A DNA stretch of 64,000 bases from Acidiflorens sp963847715. Lineage in GTDB: Bacteria; Acidobacteriota; Terriglobia; Terriglobales; Acidobacteriaceae. The notes below the pieces were generated by a model that was given only the letters and a program-made list of their open reading frames with translations, did not search any database and was not told where the DNA came from. The stretch spans positions 186,001 to 250,000 of the forward strand of contig CAWKAZ010000002.1 in NCBI GenBank assembly GCA_963847715.1. Direction: 5' to 3'. Below are positions 53,501 through 62,642 of this stretch, in pieces. The translations under genes were made by a program, and so were the position numbers. Each line of letters begins with the position of its first letter. Positions within the stretch are counted from its first letter, which is position 1.

Positions 53501-55663
53501 CTAGTCTCCCGCCACCGGTTCGCCCACTTCCTCACTCTTTTTCGGAGCGGGAGCGATTCCCCCGGTCGGCTGAGCGATTGCCCCAGCGATTGCATTCAGA
53601 GGAATGAATCCGCCTTCGTTCGAAGTCGCCGGCTTCTCTTTCAGGACAACTTCCCGATAAAGTTGCGCCATGCGAGCGTCGTAAGCGGCGTCGTTCTTGA
53701 CCCGGTTGGTTTCAGCTTTCTTGTCGCGAGCTCGTGCTTTTTCTTCACGCGCCGTCTTCGCAATGCCTAGCTTGTCGAGATCGTGCTGCACTTCGTTGGT
53801 CACGATTTCGTCACGCAGGTACAGAGCGTGCTGCTCGTCCTGCATTTTGACTTTCTTGCCGCCCGCGAAGATTTCATGGCGCCCGTGCTCCTCGTACCAC
53901 TTGGTGAGCGTGGAGGTCATGTGCATCTTCTCGATGATGTTGCGCCAGCCCACGCCCGTGTTGTAAGCGCAGAAGCTGATCTCGCCTTCCTGCGTGGCGT
54001 AAGGAATGATGCACTGCTCGGTGCGGCGGAAATCGTAGTTGAACAGATCCTGGAACCACATACCGGCGATGAACAGGAAATTCCAGCGGTCCTGACGGCG
54101 TTTCATCACGTCGTCAATCGTGCGATCCGGTCCAACCTTGCCGTAGTTCTTGCCCGTGGCGTTGAAGTTCTTGTCGAACTTCTTGAGCAGGTCTGTCATC
54201 TTGAAGTGCGTCGGCGATTGGAACGGATCGTAGTTCTTCATCAGGCAGAGCGCCATGCCAAACGCGGTCCAGAATTTAGAACGGGCCGCATCGTTGACCT
54301 TGGCGATGTCCTTGGCGAGCTGATCGCCCTTCAGGAAAGCCGTAACCGGCACGGCTTCCTTGGTTTCTTTGTCGATCATCATGGCCATGCCGGTTCCGCA
54401 ATTCGGATGGCATCCACAAGAGAGTTGGCCCCAGTCGTTGTTCGGTTCCCCGGAGTGCAACACATCGGCCCAGTCGGAGAACGTGCTCATAAAGCTGATC
54501 GGGAACCAGTCACGAGTCGGCTCGCCGAAACCTGTCTGGTTCTTCACGTCGTGCGCCAAATGCGCCAGCGTGTAACGCTGCGCTTCGCGGCGTTCGTCGG
54601 TGATGGCTTCGTCGCGCCCAGTGAATGAAACTGGCTGGAAACTGAGGAAGCCGATCTTCTTCGGATTATCGAGCGCGAACTGAATGATGCGTCCGACTTG
54701 CTCGTTGTTGATTCCGTTCACAATGGTCACGACCGGAACGATTTCGCAGCCCGCCTTGTGAAGGTTGTCGATCGCCTTCAACTTCACATCGAACAGGTTG
54801 CCCACGGCGCGATGGTCGTTGGCGGCGTTGCCGATTCCGTCAAACTGCAGGTAGGCGTAGCGCATGCCCGCTTCGACGGCCTGCTGGCAGAACTCAAAGC
54901 TCTTGGCAAACTCAATTCCGTTGGTCGCCGCCTGCACGCTGTTGTATCCAACCTTGCGCGCGTAGCGGACCGCATCCAGGAAGTACGGCGAAAGAGTCGG
55001 CTCGCCACCCGAGAACTGAACCGACATCTGCCGCTTCGGCTTCACCGTAATGGCGTTGTCGAGCACCGTTTTAATTTCTTCCCACGTCAGTTCGTGGACG
55101 TAGCCAACCTGGTTGGCGTCCATGAAGCAGGGATCGCACATCATGTTGCAGCGGTTGGTAAGGTCGACGGTCAGCACAGCGCCGCGGCCATACTTCACTG
55201 TGGACGAACCGTGATGGTGCAGCTTCTCGTCGGCGTGGGCGCGAATGTCGCGGCCGGGGAACACGTCTTCGAGGTGCTTCGAGAATTCGGTGTCAATCGA
55301 CATCAGGTCTTCGAAGTGACCATGCTTCGGACAGTCTTTGACCATCCAGATCTTGCCGTCTTTTTCAACGATCTGCGCCTTGATCTCGCCGACCTTTTCG
55401 TTCATCAGAACGTCGACCGGCAGGTGGCCATCGAGAATCTGCTGGCGGATCTCCGGTACGCACTTCGGGCAAAGCGAATCGGTCGAGCGCGGCCAGCCCA
55501 GCGGCGGCTTCGACTTTTCCCAGGACTTGAGCAGCGGCTTATCAGACCACTTCGGAGTCGGCGACGCATTCGGCTTCACACGGTTGAGACGCTCAAATAC
55601 CGCCCACGCACCCGTGGCGGCAACCGTCACGGCTTTCTCAACGTACTTAATCGGCTTATGCAT
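53501..55663 (-). CDS. Radical SAM protein of the tetraether/membrane-spanning lipid synthase (Tes/Mss) type
   Basis: 720 residues from ATG 55663. The radical SAM cluster is CNMMCDPCF (C172, C176, C179), with SGGEPT at 218-223. An N-terminal CPKC (C65, C68) and CPKHG (C111) resemble the rubredoxin-like site of the MJ0619/Tes family. C-terminal cysteines C416, C418, C422 (CGCHPNC), C473, C551 and C565 (SFCAYNTG) could bind two auxiliary Fe-S clusters. Known relatives couple two lipid chains by C-C bond formation at their tails: Tes makes archaeal tetraethers, Mss makes bacterial diabolic acids. A Lys/Glu-rich tail (about 635-680) is unusual. Stand-alone gene. Confidence 0.82.
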   Translation of the reverse strand: MHKPIKYVEKAVTVAATGAWAVFERLNRVKPNASPTPKWSDKPLLKSWEKSKPPLGWPRSTDSLCPKCVPEIRQQILDGHLPVDVLMNEKVGEIKAQIVEKDGKIWMVKDCPKHGHFEDLMSIDTEFSKHLEDVFPGRDIRAHADEKLHHHGSSTVKYGRGAVLTVDLTNRCNMMCDPCFMDANQVGYVHELTWEEIKTVLDNAITVKPKRQMSVQFSGGEPTLSPYFLDAVRYARKVGYNSVQAATNGIEFAKSFEFCQQAVEAGMRYAYLQFDGIGNAANDHRAVGNLFDVKLKAIDNLHKAGCEIVPVVTIVNGINNEQVGRIIQFALDNPKKIGFLSFQPVSFTGRDEAITDERREAQRYTLAHLAHDVKNQTGFGEPTRDWFPISFMSTFSDWADVLHSGEPNNDWGQLSCGCHPNCGTGMAMMIDKETKEAVPVTAFLKGDQLAKDIAKVNDAARSKFWTAFGMALCLMKNYDPFQSPTHFKMTDLLKKFDKNFNATGKNYGKVGPDRTIDDVMKRRQDRWNFLFIAGMWFQDLFNYDFRRTEQCIIPYATQEGEISFCAYNTGVGWRNIIEKMHMTSTLTKWYEEHGRHEIFAGGKKVKMQDEQHALYLRDEIVTNEVQHDLDKLGIAKTAREEKARARDKKAETNRVKNDAAYDARMAQLYREVVLKEKPATSNEGGFIPLNAIAGAIAQPTGGIAPAPKKSEEVGEPVAGD

Positions 55664-55954
55664 TCTGCTCTCGCTTTCCTGAACTCGGGAGTTAGAACTG
55701 TCCCCGCGGCCCCAGCCTACGGGAACCTGTGAAAATAGACTTTCCACGTAGAAACCTGGAAGTTTCGATGCGTGGAGTTGGTCAGATTGATGCTATTGAA
55801 TCCGTGACATTTAGGCACGCAGAAGGCAATGAAGGGGTGAAAATCGGGGTTAAGCGGGGATTTGAGGCATTTTATGGAGCTAAGTTATTGAAAAAGAAGG
55901 GCACACGTACTTCGCGGCTGGCTGATCCCGAGACCGGGAGAATTCGGATGGGAT

Positions 55955-56683
55955 TCATGGAACCCTTGTGTTTGCTCCCAGATCATCTGCGGCGAAAACG
56001 TAGGTGGTGGACTTATCCAGTTTGATGGTGGAGTGGGCCGAAACCAATGCAACGACTCCACCTTTCTGGCTCGACTGCACATTCTTCATCATTTCTCGAT
56101 GCGGCGAGGCCGCCGCCGTCGACGGTTCGGTCGGCGCGGGATTCTTGTCGATTTCGGTGTTGCCACGTGAGTATGGGGGCGAATCTTTCGTGTTCGGGTT
56201 GGGATAAGTGGCAGCGCCTCCTAAGCGTTGGGAACTACCGTGGGTCGCGTCGGGCAGTCCGCCGAGAAAATCCTGCTTCGGCGGTATGACGAAGGGGTAA
56301 TACCAAGACGTCAGGTAGATCTTAGCCGGGAGCACCAGGGCCGCTGGCATTGAGCCGTTTTTCCATTCCGCAGATGCGAGACAAATCGTCAGCCGCGACG
56401 GAGCAGTCGCAGTCTTGGCAGACGACTCGATCACTTCTCCGGACAGAACAGCGTCCTGCGGAATCACGACACCGTTCACCAACGTGGCAACGGTAAGTTT
56501 GGCTTCGATTTTGGTTCCGACGGGAGTCTTGCCAGCCTCCACCTTTTGCCGCATCACCACAGGAAATTCAAGCCCCGGAGCCGCGTGCACCGCAGGAGTC
56601 GACTGGGCGCGGAGAACTGTCGTGCCGACGAGCGTACCGAACAGCGCTACCGCAGCGACCGATTTGCTGAAAAACATCTGCAT
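55955..56683 (-). CDS. Secreted protein of unknown function
   Basis: About 242 residues from ATG 56683, with a signal peptide (1-26, ending LRAQS). A beta-rich domain (FPVVMRQKVEAGKTPVGTKIEAKLTVATLVNGVVIPQDAVLSGEV) looks like a conjugation/TrbI-like or SH3-like barrel seen in some secretion and capping proteins, but no family is certain. It contains a Pro/Ser linker and a C-terminal STTYVFAADD strand. The upstream frame is open to 56719. The 291-nt gap before the radical SAM gene shows no clear promoter. Confidence 0.72.
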   Translation of the reverse strand: MQMFFSKSVAAVALFGTLVGTTVLRAQSTPAVHAAPGLEFPVVMRQKVEAGKTPVGTKIEAKLTVATLVNGVVIPQDAVLSGEVIESSAKTATAPSRLTICLASAEWKNGSMPAALVLPAKIYLTSWYYPFVIPPKQDFLGGLPDATHGSSQRLGGAATYPNPNTKDSPPYSRGNTEIDKNPAPTEPSTAAASPHREMMKNVQSSQKGGVVALVSAHSTIKLDKSTTYVFAADDLGANTRVP

Positions 56684-56801
56684 ACTCAGACTGGCTAATA
56701 AAGTTGGAACCATTTGCACGGCGCAAGGATGCCTTCATTGTATCCCGCGCTGGATGCCGCAACACCGGTTCGGGCCGCATGAGCTGTGCCTTCCGTTCGT
56801 A

Positions 56802-57758
56802 TTATTTCCTGCCGGCTTTGCGATGTTCCTGGATTTGCGCCAAATGCAGAACTGCGGCGGCTGCAGTGTATTTTACGGAGTCCTTGGCATCGGTCATCGC
56901 GTCGGAAATCTGCGCGATCACACTCGGATCTCCCCGGCGAGCCAGCGCGTCGAGCGCAGCCGTGCGAACCAATTCGTGTTTGTCATCCAATGCCGCATGG
57001 ACCAGCGCTTTGGAGGCGGTCGGGTCCTTATCGTCGGCTAAGACCTTCGCTGCCGCGGCTCGCACCGGGGAACTGTCGTCCTTCATAATCGTGCGGATGG
57101 CCATGTATCCAATCCCCGCGAATGGGACGAAGCCAATGCCTTCCTGAAATCCGAGCATCGCCATTTTTTTGGGGTCTTTCAGGACATCGAGTTGCCCTGC
57201 GATTAACCCTTTGCCGCCGCGACGCTCGCCGGTCAGGATTTCGTAGTACACCTCGTAGGCATCTTCGTCCTTCATCTGGACGAGCGAGTGCGCCGCGGCT
57301 AATACAACCACCGGCTCCTTGTCCGATAGAGCCTCCTTCAATTTTGGGATGGCCGAAGTCGCGCGCAACTCACCAAGGGCTAGCGCGCCAGCCACGCGTA
57401 CCGGATACTTGTCGTCGTCGAGAGCGACCTTCGCGAGCGCAGTTGCCTTTGGTTGTCCTCGCAAAAGCGACAGGACGCGCACGGCGGTTGCACGCTTCGC
57501 AGTGTGAGGATCTTTTGTGCCGCTTAACAGGAGTTCCCACGCCTGCTCCTTCACTGATTGCTCTTTCTTCGGCGGTTCCACCTTGGGATGCTCAGCTGAG
57601 GCTTTTTCCGCGTCGGGGTTCGACACTGCAGGAACGCTGGCCGCGGGAGTTGCGGCCTGCTGATCGGTCTGCGCTTTGTCACCCGGCACTTGAATAGCGG
57701 CCAGCAGCGAGGAATTGAGGGTTAAGACGCACAATAGAAGAACAAGGCGAGTGGCCAT
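56802..57758 (-). CDS. Secreted HEAT-repeat protein
   Basis: 318 residues: signal peptide (1-21), Gln/Ala/Pro/Lys linker (25-70), then HEAT/PBS-lyase-type helical repeats such as KYPVRVAGALALGELRATSAIPKLKEAL, EPVVVLAAAHSLVQM, SPVRAAAAKVLADD and ELVRTAALDALARRGDP. These alpha solenoids bind proteins; no catalytic motif is seen. It lies next to, but is not evidently part of, the ATP synthase operon (120 nt from atpC). Confidence 0.85.
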   Translation of the reverse strand: MATRLVLLLCVLTLNSSLLAAIQVPGDKAQTDQQAATPAASVPAVSNPDAEKASAEHPKVEPPKKEQSVKEQAWELLLSGTKDPHTAKRATAVRVLSLLRGQPKATALAKVALDDDKYPVRVAGALALGELRATSAIPKLKEALSDKEPVVVLAAAHSLVQMKDEDAYEVYYEILTGERRGGKGLIAGQLDVLKDPKKMAMLGFQEGIGFVPFAGIGYMAIRTIMKDDSSPVRAAAAKVLADDKDPTASKALVHAALDDKHELVRTAALDALARRGDPSVIAQISDAMTDAKDSVKYTAAAAVLHLAQIQEHRKAGRK

Positions 57759-57878
57759 AGTCGGAAGTCTTTGACTCCGCTAGGGTGTTTCCGGTTGTCT
57801 CGTGAGCGGCTAGATTCAGTAAGGACAGGGAACTGCTCGCGCGGAATTGGGACGAGCCCGAACCCTTCCCGATGACGC

Positions 57879-58283
57879 CTATTTCTCTTTGGCGACGTTC
57901 AGGCGCGTTTCGGCGCGCTGCAACGCATCTTCGGCGCGGTCATAATCGACGTCGGCGCTATTGCTCTTCAGCCGGTCTTCGGCTCTCGCCTTCGCCTTTT
58001 CCGCACGTGCGACATCAATTTCTTGGGGACGTTCAGCCGCTTCCGCCAAGATCGTGACCTTGTCAGGCAGTACTTCGGCAAATCCCCATGCAACCGAGAG
58101 AGTGTGCGCGGCGCCATTTGACTTATAGGTAATCACGCCGACAGCCAGCTCGGTAATCAGGGGAGCATGCCCTGGGAGAATTCCCAGGTACCCGCTCAAT
58201 CCGGGAATCTGCGCCTCTTCCGCCGCATCCTTAACGAGGAGCCGGGACGGAGTGACGATTTCGAGTTGGAAAGTGGAAGCCAT
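57879..58283 (-). CDS. atpC: ATP synthase F1 epsilon subunit
   Basis: 134 residues: N-terminal beta-sandwich (LEIVTPSRLLVKDAAEEAQIPGLSGYLGILPGHAPLITEL) and C-terminal helical hairpin (about 90-134). It couples rotation to catalysis and inhibits ATP hydrolysis. Last gene of the atp operon, separated from atpD by a heptamer hairpin. Confidence 0.96.
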   Translation of the reverse strand: MASTFQLEIVTPSRLLVKDAAEEAQIPGLSGYLGILPGHAPLITELAVGVITYKSNGAAHTLSVAWGFAEVLPDKVTILAEAAERPQEIDVARAEKAKARAEDRLKSNSADVDYDRAEDALQRAETRLNVAKEK

Positions 58284-58290
58284 GGTCTTC

Positions 58291-58388
58291 GTCGTTGGTC
58301 GATAGTCGTTGGTCGATAGTCGTTGGTCGTTCGCTCAAAACCAGTCGTCGCCGGCATTTCCGATCGACTAACGACTAGCGACCAGCGG
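58291..58388. repeat. Heptamer hairpin between atpD and atpC, GTCGTTGGTCGATA type
   Basis: The left arm (58291-58330) is 2.9 copies of a 14-nt unit (2 x 7), GTCGTTGGTCGATA. The right arm (58361-58388) is its imperfect reverse complement. The spacer is about 30 nt. Confidence 0.88.
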
Positions 58389-58394
58389 CTGTTC

Positions 58395-59840
58395 TTACGC
58401 TGCCGTGCCTTTCATTTTCTCGGCCGTTTCGATCACTTCGTCAATCGTCCCCTTCATATAGAACGCCTGTTCGGGAATGTCGTCGTACTTCCCTTCTACG
58501 ATGCCGCGGAAACCCTTCACTGTGTCGGCAATCTTCACATAGCGTCCAGGCGTGCCCGTGAACTGTTCGGCCACGAAGAACGGCTGCGAGAGGAACTTCT
58601 GAATCTTTCTGGCGCGAGCGACCGTGACCTTCTGGTCTTCGCTGAGTTCGTCGATACCGAGAATGGCGATGATGTCCTGGAGATCTTTGTAAGTCTGCAG
58701 CGTCTTCTTGACCATCTGCGCTACGTCGTAGTGATCCTGTCCAACGATGCGCGGATCGAGAATGCGCGACGTCGAAGCCAACGGATCAACGGCTGGGTAG
58801 ATTCCGATCTCCGTAAGGGCACGGGAGAGCACGGTGGTCGCGTCAAGGTGAGCGAAGGTCGTCGCCGGCGCAGGATCGGTCAAGTCGTCGGCGGGCACAT
58901 AAATCGCTTGCACTGACGTTACCGATCCTTTCTTGGTCGAGGTGATGCGCTCCTGCAACTCTCCCATTTCCGTCGCCAGGTTCGGTTGATAACCGACGGC
59001 GCTCGGCATACGGCCGAGCAGTGCGGACACCTCCGAACCAGCCTGCGTGAAGCGGAAAATGTTGTCGATGAAGAGCAGTGTGTCGCTGCCCTCTTCGTCG
59101 CGAAAAAACTCGGCCACAGTGAGCGCGGTCAATGCAACGCGGAGGCGCGCACCGGGGGGTTCAGTCATCTGTCCGTAGATCAACGCGGCCTTCGACTCGT
59201 CGGGCTTGCCGGGCTTGATAACGCCAGACTCGCTCATTTCCAACCAGAGATCGTTGCCTTCACGTGTACGCTCGCCAACGCCGGCAAACACGGAGAAGCC
59301 GCCGTGCTGCTTGGCGACGTTGTTGATCAGTTCCATGATGACGACGGTCTTTCCGACACCGGCGCCACCGAACAGACCAATCTTTCCACCCTTCAGGAAT
59401 GGCTGAATCAGGTCGACAACTTTCACGCCAGTCTCAAACATTTCGGCGGTGGTCGATTGCTCGTCAAACGCGGGCGCAAGGCGGTGAATGGGCATACGCT
59501 TCGTGTAGGCGATTGGACCGAGATTATCGACTGGCTCGCCAATCACGTTCATCACCCGGCCGAGCGTGCCGCGGCCGACTGGGGCCGAGATCGGTCCACC
59601 TTGATCGATGGCTTTCATGCCGCGCACCATGCCGTCGGTCGCTTCCATCGCGACACAGCGCACGCGGCCTTCGCCGAGATGCTGCTGCACTTCGAGAACG
59701 ACGTTGATAGGCGAGGGCACGGTGAAGCCGTCACTGACGACGCGTAGCGCCTCATAGATGGGGGGCATCGCCGATTCGACAAACTGCACGTCGACGGCGG
59801 GCCCGGCGATTTGTATTACGTGTCCTACATTCTCTGACAT
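58395..59840 (-). CDS. atpD: ATP synthase F1 beta subunit
   Basis: A 481-residue catalytic subunit (three per complex). P-loop GGAGVGKTVVIMELI, catalytic Glu in GVGERTREGNDL, RMPSAVGYQP, and the DELSEDQ motif. It is flanked on both sides by intergenic hairpin elements. Gene order atpF-H-A-G-D-C is canonical, with F0 genes a and c expected upstream or elsewhere. Confidence 0.98.
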   Translation of the reverse strand: MSENVGHVIQIAGPAVDVQFVESAMPPIYEALRVVSDGFTVPSPINVVLEVQQHLGEGRVRCVAMEATDGMVRGMKAIDQGGPISAPVGRGTLGRVMNVIGEPVDNLGPIAYTKRMPIHRLAPAFDEQSTTAEMFETGVKVVDLIQPFLKGGKIGLFGGAGVGKTVVIMELINNVAKQHGGFSVFAGVGERTREGNDLWLEMSESGVIKPGKPDESKAALIYGQMTEPPGARLRVALTALTVAEFFRDEEGSDTLLFIDNIFRFTQAGSEVSALLGRMPSAVGYQPNLATEMGELQERITSTKKGSVTSVQAIYVPADDLTDPAPATTFAHLDATTVLSRALTEIGIYPAVDPLASTSRILDPRIVGQDHYDVAQMVKKTLQTYKDLQDIIAILGIDELSEDQKVTVARARKIQKFLSQPFFVAEQFTGTPGRYVKIADTVKGFRGIVEGKYDDIPEQAFYMKGTIDEVIETAEKMKGTAA

Positions 59841-59860
59841 AGATAAGGTCTCAACTTTAC

Positions 59861-59932
59861 TTGCTGCCAGTCCCTAAAGGGACTCTATTTCTACTCGCCT
59901 GCGGCATCGCTAAAGCGATGCCCTGATACGAA
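59861..59932. repeat. Nested palindromic element between atpG and atpD, copy 2
   Basis: AGTCCCTAAAGGGACT (59869-59884) and GGCATCGCTAAAGCGATGCC (59903-59922), followed by CTGATAC. Same order, spacing and loops as the element at 5287-5347, with compensating changes in the stems. Confidence 0.88.
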
Positions 59933-59936
59933 ACCT

Positions 59937-61004
59937 CTACTGCGCTGCCGCTCCGCTTACGATTTCGATAATTTCTTTTGTGATCTTCGCCTGTCGCGCC
60001 CGGTTCATGATCAGCGTGAGCGATTCGATCATGTCGCTGGCGTTGCTGGTGGCCGCATCCATCGCGGTCATGCGTGCGGCGTGCTCGGCAGCCACGGACT
60101 CTAGCAACGCGTGAAAAATCTGGATACCAATATATTTCGGCAGAATTCCCTGAAACAGCCGCTCGGGCTTCTGCTCGTAGATGTAATCCACCGGCCACGT
60201 CCCGAACTTCGCCGCAGCCTCGTCAACGGCGCTGGTATCGACCGGACGCAAACCGACGCCAGCTGTCTTGGCTGCTTCGATTCGCTGCTTGCGTTCCTCC
60301 GGCGAAGCCTCCTCCGCCATTTGAATATCGACTTCGCCGATTTCTTTAATGGGCAGCAGACGCTCGGCAACGAGGCGTTGCGCGATGACCGACTTGAATT
60401 CGTTAAACAGGATATAGACGGCGTCGATCTCGCCGCGGCAGAAGCGCGCGATCACGTTCTCGCCGAGAGTTGTCGCGAACTGGTGGTCAACCTTGCCGAG
60501 AACTCCGACATATTCGCCGGTGATCTGCACACGGCCGGCGCGGGTTGCGGGCTTTGGTTCTTCGCCTGATTGCACTGCCGGAGCCTCGGGCGCGGCCGGG
60601 TAGCGGCGCCTCATGAAGTCGCGGCCTTTGCGGCCGATACATTCAACGTCGATATTCTCACTGGCTTTCGACTGAATAAATCTCGAAACCATTTTCAAGA
60701 TATTCGTATTGAATGCGCCAGCCAGCCCTTTATCGCCGGTAACAACGATCAGCAGGATGTTATTTTCGGGGCGCTCAGAGAGCAGCGGGTGAAGCAGTAA
60801 TCCGGTGGCTGCATCGTAAATATCGGCGCGCGAAATCAATGACCTCAGAACGTTCGTGAGCATCTGCGAATACGGACGCGCCGCCAATGCGGATTCTTGC
60901 GCACGGCGCAATTTGGCCGCCGAGACCGTCTTCATCGCCTTGGTAATCTGCCGCGTGTTGACCACGCTGCGGATACGGCGCCGGATGTCGAGAACGTTTG
61001 CCAT
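59937..61004 (-). CDS. atpG: ATP synthase F1 gamma subunit
   Basis: A 355-residue rotor shaft subunit, about 60 longer than usual. N-terminal IRRRIRSVVNTRQITKAMKTV and C-terminal ASNASDMIESLTLIMNRARQAKITKEIIEIVSGA are canonical. Two insertions are visible: a Pro/Ala-rich one at about 112-140, after CIGRKGRDFMRR, and one at about 230-265, after EEASPEERKQ. Coiled-coil ends are intact, so function should be normal. Confidence 0.96.
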   Translation of the reverse strand: MANVLDIRRRIRSVVNTRQITKAMKTVSAAKLRRAQESALAARPYSQMLTNVLRSLISRADIYDAATGLLLHPLLSERPENNILLIVVTGDKGLAGAFNTNILKMVSRFIQSKASENIDVECIGRKGRDFMRRRYPAAPEAPAVQSGEEPKPATRAGRVQITGEYVGVLGKVDHQFATTLGENVIARFCRGEIDAVYILFNEFKSVIAQRLVAERLLPIKEIGEVDIQMAEEASPEERKQRIEAAKTAGVGLRPVDTSAVDEAAAKFGTWPVDYIYEQKPERLFQGILPKYIGIQIFHALLESVAAEHAARMTAMDAATSNASDMIESLTLIMNRARQAKITKEIIEIVSGAAAQ

Positions 61005-61008
61005 TTTT

Positions 61009-61100
61009 TAGTTCTCAGTTCTCAGTTGTCAGTTCTCAGTTATTCCAGAATCCCCCAAACTTCAGGGTTCACTCGGAACTGAGAACCGATAACTGCGAAC
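61009..61100. repeat. Heptamer hairpin between atpA and atpG, AGTTCTC type
   Basis: Left arm AGTTCTC/AGTTGTC units (61010-61046), right arm its imperfect reverse complement (61075-61100), about 28-nt spacer. The right arm stops just before the atpA stop codon (61106). Confidence 0.88.
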
Positions 61101-61105
61101 TTTCT

Positions 61106-62638
61106 CTACTTCGCTACTGCTTGCCTTGAATCCACGAACTGCTGCTTCGCTTCCTTGATCACGCGCGACATCTCGGCTTTCAGAGTGTCGTCGAGAACCT
61201 TCTTTTCCATGATCGTGTTGAGCAGGCCTGGGTTCGTCGTATCGACGTACTTGTAAAGATCTTGCTCGAAGTCGCGAACCTGCTCGACCGGCATGTCGTC
61301 AAGAACTCCACTGGTGCCGGCGAAGATGATGAGAATCTGCTTGGAGAACGGCAGAGGTGAAAACTGTCCCTGCTTCAGAAGCTCCACCAACCGTTTGCCG
61401 CGATTGAGTTGCTGCTGCGTCGCTTTGTCAAGATCGCTGCCAAACTGAGCGAAGGCGGCCAGTTCGCGATATTGCGCTAATTCCAGTTTCAGCGTTCCAG
61501 CTACTTGGCGCATGGCTTTAATCTGTGCGCTGCCGCCGACGCGGCTTACCGACAAGCCCACGTTCACTGCCGGTCGCACGCCCTGGTTGAACAGATCGGT
61601 TTCGAGATAAATCTGGCCGTCCGTGATCGAAATGACGTTCGTCGGAATGTAGGCCGAAACGTCGCCCGCTTGCGTTTCGATGACAGGCAGCGCCGTAAGC
61701 GAACCTCCACCCAAGCGGTCGCTGACCTTGGCGGCGCGTTCCAGCAGACGCGAGTGGAGGTAGAAAACGTCTCCGGGATAGGCTTCGCGGCCTGGCGGAC
61801 GGCGGAGCAACAGCGAAATTTCGCGATACGACGCGGCATGCTTCGAGAGATCGTCGTAGATGCAAAGGGCGTGACGTCCGTTGTCGCGGAAGAACTCGCC
61901 CATCGCGCAAGCGGCATAGGGCGAGATGTACTGCATCGGAGCAGGTTCTGAAGCCGACGCCGCGACGACGATGGTGTACTCCATCGCCCCGGCATCTTCG
62001 AGAATCTTTACCACCTGCGCGATGGATGAACGCTTCTGTCCGATCGCATTGTAGATACAAATCAGGTTGTTGCCCTTGCTGTTGATGATCGTGTCGAGAG
62101 CGACGGCGGTTTTCCCCGTCTGGCGGTCTCCGATGATCAACTCGCGCTGGCCGCGGCCAATCGGAATCATCGAGTCGATAGCCTTGAGCCCAGTGGCCAT
62201 GGGCTCACGAACGGGCTGGCGATCGATAACGCCCGGGGCGATGCGTTCGAGAGCGATGAACTTATCGGTCGCGATCGGCCCCTTGTCGTCGATGGGCTCG
62301 CCGAGCGAATTCACGACACGGCCAATCAGTGCGTCGCCGACCGGGACGCTCATGATGCGTCCGGTGCGCTTCACTTCGTCACCTTCTTTAATTTCGGTGT
62401 ATTCGCCGAGCAGCACTACGCCGACCTGATCTTCTTCCAGGTTCATGGCGATTCCGGCCACGCCGTGCGGAAAGCTGAGCAACTCTCCAGCCATGACCTT
62501 GTCGAGGCCATAGACGCGGGCGATGCCGTCACCGAGCGTGATCACGGTGCCGACTTCGTCAACCGTGATCTTCGATTCGTAGTTCTCAATCTGCTCGCGG
62601 ATTAATTGCGTAATTTCGTCTGCTTTGATTTGTGCCAT
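61106..62638 (-). CDS. atpA: ATP synthase F1 alpha subunit
   Basis: A 510-residue non-catalytic nucleotide-binding subunit (three per complex). P-loop GDRQTGKTAVA, DAGAMEYTIVVAASASEPAPMQYI, and the signature PVIETQAGDVSAYIPTNVIS. Length and motifs are standard. It is flanked by hairpin repeats on both sides. Confidence 0.98.
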   Translation of the reverse strand: MAQIKADEITQLIREQIENYESKITVDEVGTVITLGDGIARVYGLDKVMAGELLSFPHGVAGIAMNLEEDQVGVVLLGEYTEIKEGDEVKRTGRIMSVPVGDALIGRVVNSLGEPIDDKGPIATDKFIALERIAPGVIDRQPVREPMATGLKAIDSMIPIGRGQRELIIGDRQTGKTAVALDTIINSKGNNLICIYNAIGQKRSSIAQVVKILEDAGAMEYTIVVAASASEPAPMQYISPYAACAMGEFFRDNGRHALCIYDDLSKHAASYREISLLLRRPPGREAYPGDVFYLHSRLLERAAKVSDRLGGGSLTALPVIETQAGDVSAYIPTNVISITDGQIYLETDLFNQGVRPAVNVGLSVSRVGGSAQIKAMRQVAGTLKLELAQYRELAAFAQFGSDLDKATQQQLNRGKRLVELLKQGQFSPLPFSKQILIIFAGTSGVLDDMPVEQVRDFEQDLYKYVDTTNPGLLNTIMEKKVLDDTLKAEMSRVIKEAKQQFVDSRQAVAK

Positions 62639-62642
62639 AAGA

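Noticed and set aside
55729..56025. 98-codon plus-strand frame in the gap beside the radical SAM gene
   Set aside because: Begins inside the divergent intergenic region without a ribosome site and overlaps the neighbouring gene; composition is not protein-like.
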